Shown here: positions 1 to 4,431 of the stretch, in pieces | Position numbering within the stretch: position 1 is the stretch's first letter | How the letters are laid out: each line of letters starts with the position of its first letter | Position numbers and translations under genes: made by a program | The notes under the pieces: model-generated | What the model was told of the DNA's origin: nothing | Databases searched by the model: none | The model's input: only the letters and a program-made list of their open reading frames with translations | NCBI GenBank assembly: GCA_003506895.1 | Contig: DNXO01000084.1 | Coordinates: 154,432 to 160,181, forward strand | DNA length: 5,750 nucleotides | Direction of reading: 5' to 3' | Source of the DNA: Acetobacteraceae bacterium | Lineage (GTDB): Bacteria > Pseudomonadota > Alphaproteobacteria > Acetobacterales > Acetobacteraceae

Positions 1-902
1 CGGTTGGCGCAGACGCAGGTCTGCCCGGTATTGCGGAACTTGCTGCCCATGGCGCCGACCACCGCGGCATCCAGGTCCGCGTCATCGAACACGATGAACG
101 GCGCGTTGCCGCCCAGTTCCATGCTGGTCTTCTTGATCGTCGGCGCGCACTGCGCCAGCAGCTTGGCGCCAACTTCGGTGGAGCCGGTGAACGATAGCTT
201 CCGCACCAGCGGGTTGGCAGTCAGCTCCCCGCCCATTGCCGATGACCCGCCGGTCAGCACGTTGCACACGCCTGCCGGCATCCCGGCGCGCTCAGCCAGC
301 ACCGCCAGCGCCAGCGCCGAGAACGGAGTCTGCGACGCCGGCCGGATCACCCCGGTGCAGCCCGCCGCCCAGCCGGGGCCAGCCTTGCGCGTAATCATCG
401 CACTCGGGAAATTCCACGGCGTGATCGCGGCGAACACGCCGATCGGTTCCTTCAGCACCAGAATACGGCGGCCCTTGGCATTCTGCGGGATGGTGTCGCC
501 ATAGATGCGCTTCGCCTCATCGGCGAACCAGTCGATGAAGCTGGCGGCATAGACGATCTCACCCTTGCTCTCAGCCAGCGGCTTGCCCTGTTCGGCGGTC
601 ATGATCACCGCCAGATCATCGGCATTCGCCAGCATCAGGTCCGACAGTTTTCGCAGGATGGCACCGCGTTCCTTCGCCAACATCGCGCGCCAGCCGGGAT
701 ACGCCTTGTTCGCGGCCTCGATCGCTCGTCTGGTTTCGGCGGCCCCCATGTTCGGAACTTCGCCGACCGCCTCGCCGGTAGCGGGATTTTTGACCACGAT
801 GGTCTGGCCGTTGTCGGCCTCCACCCATTTGCCGTCGAGGTAGTTCGCCTGACGGAACAGCGTCGGGTCCTTCAGCGGCAGCGGTGAGACTGGGTTCAAC
901 AT
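1..902 (-). CDS. gabD: NAD(P)-dependent succinate-semialdehyde dehydrogenase, N-terminal 300 residues (runs off left edge)
   Basis: Oxidises succinate semialdehyde to succinate in the cytoplasm, the last step of GABA breakdown. Read from ATG at 902, the protein resembles E. coli GabD almost throughout. Visible ALDH landmarks are TPWNFP with Asn164, FTGSTEVG at about 238-245, MELGGNAPF with general-base Glu262, and GQTCVC with catalytic Cys296; the Glu-Cys spacing of 34 equals that of E. coli GabD. The CVC pair matches the two-cysteine catalytic loop that forms a redox switch in human SSADH. The start is fixed by AGGAGGA 7 nt upstream and by the family N-terminus. The usual length is about 480 residues, so roughly 180 lie outside the window. 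Oddity: the cofactor-binding segment reads GPGWAAGCTGVIRPAS where the family normally has GPALAAGCTxVxKPAS, so the conserved Lys is Arg187. Divergent from the MFS gene. The family is sure; substrate specificity is inferred from similarity. Confidence 0.93.
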   Translation of the reverse strand, partial: MLNPVSPLPLKDPTLFRQANYLDGKWVEADNGQTIVVKNPATGEAVGEVPNMGAAETRRAIEAANKAYPGWRAMLAKERGAILRKLSDLMLANADDLAVIMTAEQGKPLAESKGEIVYAASFIDWFADEAKRIYGDTIPQNAKGRRILVLKEPIGVFAAITPWNFPSAMITRKAGPGWAAGCTGVIRPASQTPFSALALAVLAERAGMPAGVCNVLTGGSSAMGGELTANPLVRKLSFTGSTEVGAKLLAQCAPTIKKTSMELGGNAPFIVFDDADLDAAVVGAMGSKFRNTGQTCVCAN

Positions 903-909
903 CGGTGGG

Positions 910-916
910 TCCTCCT
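910..916 (-). promoter_or_regulatory. Ribosome binding site of gabD
   Basis: AGGAGGA on the minus strand, 7 nt before the ATG at 902. It is a near-perfect Shine-Dalgarno sequence and decides this start. Confidence 0.85.
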
Positions 917-937
917 GTTCCCTGGGTTAAGGGGAAC
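917..937. promoter_or_regulatory. Dyad overlapping the gabD -10 and start region (candidate operator)
   Basis: Perfect 6-bp arms GTTCCC (917-922) and GGGAAC (932-937) are separated by 9 bp, so the arm centres lie 15 bp apart. The site covers part of the predicted -10 and the predicted transcription start of gabD, where a repressor would block initiation. No regulator gene for it is visible in the window. A transcript starting upstream could instead fold it as a leader hairpin. Confidence 0.4.
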
Positions 938-963
938 ATAGGACTGTCGGCGCCCGGTGTCAG
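935..963 (-). promoter_or_regulatory. Candidate sigma-70-type promoter of gabD
   Basis: On the minus strand CTGACA (963-958, 5 of 6 to TTGACA) is followed after exactly 17 nt by TATGTT (940-935, 4 of 6 to TATAAT). Transcription would start near 928, giving a leader of about 26 nt that includes the ribosome binding site. This is a pattern match only, but the spacing and position fit well. Confidence 0.55.
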
Positions 964-976
964 GGGTGGGGACTGG

Positions 977-1005
977 TTCACAAACCGTCTGGATTGTCCT
1001 CCAAT
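977..1005 (+). promoter_or_regulatory. Candidate promoter of the MFS gene, possibly leaderless
   Basis: TTCACA (977-982, 5 of 6) and TCCAAT (1000-1005, 4 of 6) are 17 nt apart. The predicted start of transcription is at about 1012, the A of the ATG, which would agree with the lack of a Shine-Dalgarno sequence there. The -10 match is weak, so this is tentative. Confidence 0.3.
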
Positions 1006-1011
1006 AGCCAC

Positions 1012-2478
1012 ATGACGCGTAACCCGCTTACCGGCACCGAGAGAATCCTTCGCCTTGTTCTCTATGATGCCCTCGCCAGCGAGGCGATGGCCACGCTGAC
1101 CACGGGCGTCTTCCTGGCCGGCTTTCTGGTGGACCTAGGCGCCAGCAACGTCGCCATCGGTGTGCTGGCGGCGGTGCCGTTCGCCGTGCAGTTCCTGCAA
1201 CTTCCGGCCGTTGTCCTGGTGGAGCGTCTGCGGACACGCCGAGCCATCTGCACCTGGTCTGCCGGCGTCGGGCGATTGTTCCTGTTGGTCGCCGCGATGG
1301 CACCGTTCGTCGGTCGGGATCTCGGTATCATCCTGCTGATCGCTTCGGTTGCTTTCTATCAGGCCCTGGCGGCGATCGCCGGCTGCTCCTGGAACTCCTG
1401 GATGCGCGACCTTGTTCCGGAAACCGAGTTCGGCCGGTTCTTCGGCCGCCGAGCCGCGGCCACGACCGCGCTTGCGACCGCGCTGGCGTTGGCGTGCGGT
1501 TTGGGGATCGACCGCTGGAAAGCGTTGCTCCCGGACCATCCAGCCTACGTTTACTCGGCCATGTTCGTCTTCAGCGCCGCGATTGGCTTCCTGGGAGTCT
1601 GGCTGCTGTCGATTACGCCCGACCAGCCGATGCCGGCGGCCACCCAGCGCACGCCCATGCATGCCCTGTTCGCAGCGCCGTTCCGCGACGGCAATTTCCG
1701 TCGGCTGATGATCTTCCTCGCGTCCTGGAACTTCGCCGCCAACCTCGCCGCACCATTTTTCGTGGTCTATATGTTGAAGACTGTCGGCTATTCGATGGGA
1801 ACGATCATCGTCCTGACGACCGCCAGTCAACTCAGCAACCTCGCCGCGCTCGGGCTTTGGGGCACCCTGATCGACCGCTTCAGCAACAAGGCGGTGCTGG
1901 AGATCGCCGCGCCGCTGTTCCTGATGTGTACCTTGGCCTGGAGTTTTACCGGCCTGGCCTGGATCCAGCCAGCGGTTTTCTTCGTGCTGCTGGCCATCCA
2001 TGTGCTGATGGGCATCGCCACGGCCGGCGTGGCCCTCGCCTCCGGCAATATCGCGATGAAACTGTCACCGCCCGGGCAGGCCACCGCGTATCTCGCGTCC
2101 AACAGTGTCGTCAGCGCGACTTGCGCGGCCATCGCCCCGATCCTGGGCGGGCTGCTGGCGGATTTCTTCGCCGCGCGCGACCTGAGTTTCGGATTCACAT
2201 GGAAGGGCACGGCTGACGCGGTGACATTGCAGGTGCTGAACTTCCACGCCTGGACGTTCCTGTTCGGTCTTTCGGCGATCGTAGGGTTGTTCTCCTTGCA
2301 CCGGCTGTCATTCGTGAATGAATCAGCGGGGACGACCGATCCGCTGCAGGTGCGGCACCTGCTGATGGAGGCAAGGCGATCGGTCCAGGGCATTTCAAGC
2401 GCCGCCGGATTGTTGCGCGTGGTGCGCGTGCCGTCGTGGCTGCTGCGCCCCCGCGGTGGAAAGGCGCCGCGATTCTAG
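1012..2478 (+). CDS. MFS transporter, 12 membrane helices
   Basis: An inner-membrane permease of the major facilitator superfamily, 488 residues from ATG 1012. Hydrophobic helices can be placed at about 22-41, 46-70, 81-100, 104-124, 147-166, 178-200, 232-254, 262-282, 297-316, 319-345, 358-386 and 410-431. The loop between helices 8 and 9 carries a motif-A-like GTLIDRFSNK (284-293); the equivalent loop 2-3 has the weaker VERLRTRR (70-77). A WNSWMRDLVPE block (127-137) after helix 4 looks like a subfamily signature. About 55 charged residues' worth of tail follow helix 12, ending basic. The substrate cannot be read from the sequence. A TTG at 994 would add six residues but has no better ribosome site; neither start has a clear Shine-Dalgarno sequence. 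Divergent from gabD, about 110 bp apart, so a shared function is possible but not shown. Confidence 0.88.
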   Translation: MTRNPLTGTERILRLVLYDALASEAMATLTTGVFLAGFLVDLGASNVAIGVLAAVPFAVQFLQLPAVVLVERLRTRRAICTWSAGVGRLFLLVAAMAPFVGRDLGIILLIASVAFYQALAAIAGCSWNSWMRDLVPETEFGRFFGRRAAATTALATALALACGLGIDRWKALLPDHPAYVYSAMFVFSAAIGFLGVWLLSITPDQPMPAATQRTPMHALFAAPFRDGNFRRLMIFLASWNFAANLAAPFFVVYMLKTVGYSMGTIIVLTTASQLSNLAALGLWGTLIDRFSNKAVLEIAAPLFLMCTLAWSFTGLAWIQPAVFFVLLAIHVLMGIATAGVALASGNIAMKLSPPGQATAYLASNSVVSATCAAIAPILGGLLADFFAARDLSFGFTWKGTADAVTLQVLNFHAWTFLFGLSAIVGLFSLHRLSFVNESAGTTDPLQVRHLLMEARRSVQGISSAAGLLRVVRVPSWLLRPRGGKAPRF

Positions 2479-2496
2479 TGTCCGATCGCAGAAAAG

Positions 2497-2518
2497 CGTG
2501 AGTCGCGAGGCGACCACG
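2497..2518 (+). other. Hairpin just after the MFS gene
   Basis: CGTG, a bulged A, GTCGC, loop GAG, GCGAC, CACG: nine base pairs with one bulge, beginning 18 nt after the MFS stop codon. There is no T-run after it, so it is not a standard intrinsic terminator. It could protect the 3' end of the transcript or be chance in GC-rich DNA. Confidence 0.3.
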
Positions 2519-2563
2519 ATTCGCCGCGTGAACCGGATATTTCAAACCAAAGTCAACGTGTCG

Positions 2564-2578
2564 CGCATCGATGATGCG
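2564..2578. repeat. 15-bp perfect dyad CGCATC-GAT-GATGCG
   Basis: Two perfect 6-bp arms around a 3-bp centre, about 25 bp outside the stop codon of the IS630 remnant. It may be a relic of the element's end region or a short hairpin. No T-run follows and no matching copy was found at the other side of the remnant. Confidence 0.3.
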
Positions 2579-2603
2579 GGATACTAATATCTCTTCACAG
2601 TGA

Positions 2604-2901
2604 TTACGGCGCGTGGGCGGTGTCGGGATAGGGGCGGACCAGCGTGTTCCGCGCCGTCTCGGTGGGGAACTTCCATTTGATGCGCGCGCCTGACGCGTCG
2701 TGCTGACGCTGGCATGCTTCGATCTCGGTGATGAGGGTTTCACGCTCCTCGATACGACGGTCCAGACGCTGGCCGTGCAGCCCCGATCTCGATCTCCACC
2801 ATGTTCAGCCAACTGGCGTGTTGGGGGGTGGTGAAACTCCAGACGCTGGAGGATACGGTACGCCCCGCCTCGCTCAGTTCTACGCGGTATCGTACGTTCA
2901 T
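2604..2901 (-). pseudogene. IS630-family transposase remnant with large internal deletion
   Basis: Transposase of the IS630/Tc1-mariner superfamily, inactive. Reading from ATG 2901, the first 15 residues are a typical start for one IS630 group (MNVRYRVELSEAGRT). The sequence then jumps to the C-terminal part: RILQRLEFH in one frame, then TPQHASWLNMVEIEIG in a second frame. After a further shift at about 2785 it reads GQRLDRRIEERETL and then ARIKWKF to a TAA at 2604-2606. HASWLNMVEIE holds the final catalytic acidic residue of the DDE domain; the first two and all of the middle are gone. About 100 of some 350 residues remain, with at least two small indels after the deletion. Terminal inverted repeats could not be recognised. 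The ATG lies 28 bp from the divergent start of the next fragment. Confidence 0.82.
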
Positions 2902-2914
2902 GATCGATCCCCTA
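2604..2914. mobile_element. Internally deleted IS630-type insertion sequence (approximate limits)
   Basis: The limits are those of the recognisable transposase plus a few bases. IS630 elements insert at TA, and TA dinucleotides occur at both sides (for example 2913-2914 and 2582-2583), but without matching inverted repeats the true ends cannot be set. The structure, a short 5' end joined to a 3' end, is that of a non-autonomous deletion derivative. Whether it was ever moved in this form is unknown. Confidence 0.55.
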
Positions 2915-2929
2915 CTTTCGAGGACAACG

Positions 2930-3097
2930 ATGAATCGATCCGGTAATGATTCGCGACCCGCGTTCACACCCAAACAGGGCCAGTATCTCGCGTTCATCTA
3001 TGTCTACACACTGGCGAACGGGCGCCCACCAGCAGATGCCGACATGATGCGGTTCTTCCGCGTCACGCCCCCGACCGTGCATCAGATGGTATTCACT
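2930..3097 (+). pseudogene. Small winged-helix (LexA/MarR-like) regulator, N-terminal 56 residues only
   Basis: Starts at ATG 2930 with AGGA 5 nt upstream. The sequence FTPKQGQYLAFIYVYTLANG at 12-31, then PPADADMMRFFRVTPPTVHQMV at 33-54, matches a compact helix-turn-helix protein, with RVTPPTVHQMV as recognition helix. These proteins normally go on with LTLERAGLI and a short wing, ending near 85-90 residues. Here the match stops at about residue 54-56, and the frame then runs antisense through the neighbouring minus-strand gene to a stop at 3230-3232, giving a 143-residue chimera. The wing is lost, so DNA binding is doubtful. The family is recognised from memory of such proteins; no regulon is inferable. 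Confidence 0.66.
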
Positions 3098-3235
3098 TCC
3101 TTTTGCCGCGAGCACTGCCATCAACTCGCCGACGGCGGAGCCGAATGTTGTCATCATCTCGCCACGAGGAATGGTGAGACGGATAACGGCTGCGTGTTGG
3201 GCGTTGGTCATGATGATCTGTGGTGTGGCTAGCAT
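3098..3235 (-). pseudogene. GyrI-like / effector-binding domain protein, N-terminal 46 residues only
   Basis: Starts at ATG 3235 with AGGAG (3248-3244) 8 nt upstream, a good initiation site. The peptide begins MLATPQIIMTNAQHAAVIRL and continues TIPRGEMMTTFGSAVGELMAVLAAKG, which fits the first strand-helix unit of stand-alone GyrI-like (AraC effector-binding) proteins of about 150-160 residues. Similarity ends at about 3098, where the frame continues antisense into the winged-helix fragment and stops at 2912, 107 residues in all. The ligand-binding remainder is missing. Lying downstream of an ArsR fragment on the same strand, it may once have belonged to an ArsR-controlled operon, a common arrangement for such small proteins. 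Confidence 0.6.
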
Positions 3236-3306
3236 GGTTCTATCTCCTAAAATCTCAAAGCGGACCTCGATTAGCTGCCTCGATATGGCTTATGGACCGA
3301 AGGCTC

Positions 3307-3387
3307 TCAACGCTGCCGACCCCATTGGATCAGGCGTGCCGGAGCGCTGCCGCGCAATGGGAAACAGAGCAGAGCGGGCGTGTTCAT
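3307..3387 (-). other. 26-codon reading frame with strong ribosome binding site, probable stub of a lost gene
   Basis: ATG 3387 is preceded at a normal distance by GGGAGGA (3398-3392). The frame reads MNTPALLCFPLRGSAPARLI plus six residues and stops at 3307-3309. I do not recognise it. It lies between the ArsR C-terminus and the GyrI-like start on the same strand, so it is probably the start of the middle gene of that former operon, cut short. A perfect dyad GCAGT-C-ACTGC (3407-3417) sits 19 bp upstream. The rest of 3236-3507 shows no recognisable protein on either strand. Confidence 0.3.
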
Positions 3388-3507
3388 GCCTTCCTCCCTT
3401 GAATATGCAGTCACTGCTCGAGTCAGGCGAAAGTGCCCGGCCAGCCGTGGCGGTTTCCGGCAAGGCTCTGCTCAGACTTCAATCCCTGCCGCGGCGAGGC
3501 AACCGTG

Positions 3508-3669
3508 TCAGTGCCGGGAGCCATCATCGTCCCCCGATTGGAGGCTCTTCAGATAGTGATCCAACCGCTCGAAGTTTGGTTCCCAGAAGCGGCGATACTG
3601 ATCAATCCCGTCGGCGATCGCCTTCATCGCCAGCGGTTCGAGCTTGGCCGGCCGCCATTGCGCGGCGCG
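3508..3669 (-). pseudogene. ArsR-type transcriptional regulator, C-terminal ~53 residues only
   Basis: Read on the minus strand from about 3669 to the TGA at 3508-3510. The sequence AQWRPAKLEPLAMKAIADGI looks like the end of the wing (normally GRxxxxxL) and the start of the last helix. DQYRRFWEPNFERLDHYLKS is the typical C-terminal helix of ArsR/SmtB-type regulators (YRRFWExxxxRLxxYL). The helix-turn-helix half is absent: upstream of about 3669 the frame stays open but is antisense to a SNF2 fragment and has no ArsR character. It cannot bind DNA as it stands. It is the promoter-proximal member of the minus-strand series that ends in the GyrI-like stub. Confidence 0.62.
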
Positions 3670-3844
3670 GCTGCGGCGGGCTTGCTGCAATCCGGCGCTG
3701 ATCGACGCGGCGGCGGGGGTGCCGAGCGGGAAGCTGGCGGCGCTGGATCGGCAGGGAATTCGGTATGAATACCTGGACGGCAGGACGCCCTCGGCCGAAC
3801 GGGAGAAGCGGGTGGCTTCGTTCCAGGCGGGTGGGGCCGAGCTG
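3665..3844 (+). pseudogene. SNF2-family helicase fragment with internal deletion
   Basis: A piece of the C-terminal RecA-like domain of a SNF2/Rad54-type ATPase. First comes ARLRRACCNPALIDAAAGVPSGKL, the usual LRQxCCxPxL...SGKL stretch, ending near 3736. Directly after it comes LDRQGIRYEYLDGRTPSAER and then EKRVASFQAGGAEL (to 3844), the GIxYxxLDGxTxxxxRxxxVxxFQ helicase motif. In intact proteins about 30-40 residues (including the VFSQFT motif) separate the two, so an in-frame deletion has joined them. The following LISLKAGGxGLNLT motif is missing; the match ends at AEL and another gene's sequence takes over. The whole N-terminal ATPase lobe is absent. No start codon or ribosome site belongs to it. 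Confidence 0.68.
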
Positions 3845-4220
3845 TATTGGGTCTTGAGGAACCGACCCCGCTGGTTGAGGACGCCTTCACCCGGGGAATG
3901 ATCGGCGATGATGTCATGAGCCTGCATACTTTCACGAAGACCTGAGCGCCGCTTTGCAGGCGGTCGATCCGACGACGGTGTTCGAGACGAACATCCGCGA
4001 TGATGGGCGCTTCGAGGATGTTGCCACCCTTCTGTCCACCTGGGCCGCTTTTGAGCCGAAGCCGAAGCCGAAGCCGAAGCCGGCGCCCCGCCTTGCGTCG
4101 AATCCGGCACCTTCGCCCCGACCGCAAGTTCTCCCGGTTCGGGATCCCTATCGCGGCGTCGGCCGCAATGACCCTTGCCTCTGTAGCGGCGGCAAGAAAA
4201 ACAAGAAATGTTGCCTTTGA
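3844..4220 (+). pseudogene. DUF1186-like protein with C-terminal SEC-C zinc motif, C-terminal part, frameshifted
   Basis: From 3844 one frame reads VLGLEEPTPLVEDAFTRGMI and continues to HTF at 3933, like the late helical repeats of DUF1186 proteins (LGLxxLxPLVExAFxRGxI). A one-base loss near 3934 moves the match to the next frame: EDLSAALQAVDPTTVFETNI, then DDGRFEDVATLLSTWAAF. A Lys-Pro linker follows and then GRNDPCLCSGGKKNKKCCL to the TGA at 4218-4220. The last part is a SEC-C motif (C-x-C-x8-C-C), with CLCSGG in place of the usual CPCGSG. The N-terminal two thirds are missing; the match begins exactly where the SNF2 match ends. The SEC-C call is firm, the DUF1186 assignment is by resemblance. 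A TTG at 3954 could start an 88-residue protein but has no convincing ribosome site. Confidence 0.66.
4053..4082 (+). repeat. Hexanucleotide tandem repeat encoding a Lys-Pro linker
   Basis: One GAGCCG followed by four perfect AAGCCG units, read as EPKPKPKPKP within the DUF1186/SEC-C fragment. It links the helical part to the zinc-binding tail. Such hexamer runs change copy number by slippage without shifting the frame. Confidence 0.85.
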
Positions 4221-4351
4221 TGCCAGCGGCCGAGAAAGGTCCGGTTTTTATGTGTCAGGATAACCGGAAACCCCGCAGCGGCAGCCCATCCTGTGTTTCG
4301 CCCTGACGGAGGCTGGCGAGCCTGACGGCTCTGGACACAGGCCAGCCATCG
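4221..4351. other. Non-coding stretch with nested inverted repeats
   Basis: No gene seen on either strand. A dyad CCGGTT (4241-4246) / AACCGG (4262-4267) lies 20 bp after the SEC-C stop, with a 15-nt loop and no T-run. Further on, CCTGTGT (4290-4296) pairs with ACACAGG (4335-4341) and encloses AGGCT-GGCG-AGCCT (4310-4323); a direct repeat CCTGACGG occurs at 4302-4309 and 4321-4328. The nested layout could be a structured RNA, a remnant of a mobile element's end, or chance. Confidence 0.35.
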
Positions 4352-4384
4352 AAAAACTAGCACAGTGCTTGGAACTATCCAAGC
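4352..4384 (-). terminator. Candidate intrinsic terminator of the TerC-family gene
   Basis: On the minus strand GCTTGG-atagtt-CCAAGC (4384-4367) is followed by an overlapping dyad AGCAC-T-GTGCT (4369-4359), then AG and TTTTT (4356-4352). The first stem and the second share bases, so only one forms at a time; the second is short but lies next to the T-run. It lies 48 bp after the TGA at 4432-4434. A weaker hairpin (4413-4430) sits immediately after the stop. Confidence 0.45.
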
Positions 4385-4431
4385 AATTTCAGCGGTTTAT
4401 ACGACGGCATTTGGAATACAACGGTGTTCCG

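Noticed and set aside
1135..2001. Long minus-strand open frame (288 codons) antisense to the MFS gene
   Set aside because: Its composition (rich in Arg, Gly, Gln, Asp) is typical of a shadow frame in GC-rich DNA, and the plus strand codes a clear membrane transporter over the same span.
2195..2812. Minus-strand frame of 205 codons over the MFS end and the IS remnant
   Set aside because: The part over the IS is out of frame with the recognisable transposase and the rest is antisense to the MFS gene.
4053..4082. Possible CRISPR or iteron-like array
   Set aside because: The repeat unit is six bases without spacers, lies in frame, and is fully explained as a Lys-Pro coding linker.
3624..4127. 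Minus-strand frame with a run of Arg-Leu repeats
   Set aside because: The RLRLRLRL run is the antisense reading of the AAGCCG array that codes the Lys-Pro linker on the plus strand; no family resemblance elsewhere.
4290..4341. tRNA-like fold
   Set aside because: Only two nested stems are present; there is no T-loop consensus, anticodon arm of correct size or CCA end.
2479..4431. Possible compact new defence or toxin-antitoxin system in the accessory block
   Set aside because: Helicase, regulator and SEC-C pieces looked promising at first, but each is truncated or frameshifted and lacks key motifs, so no complete operon remains.
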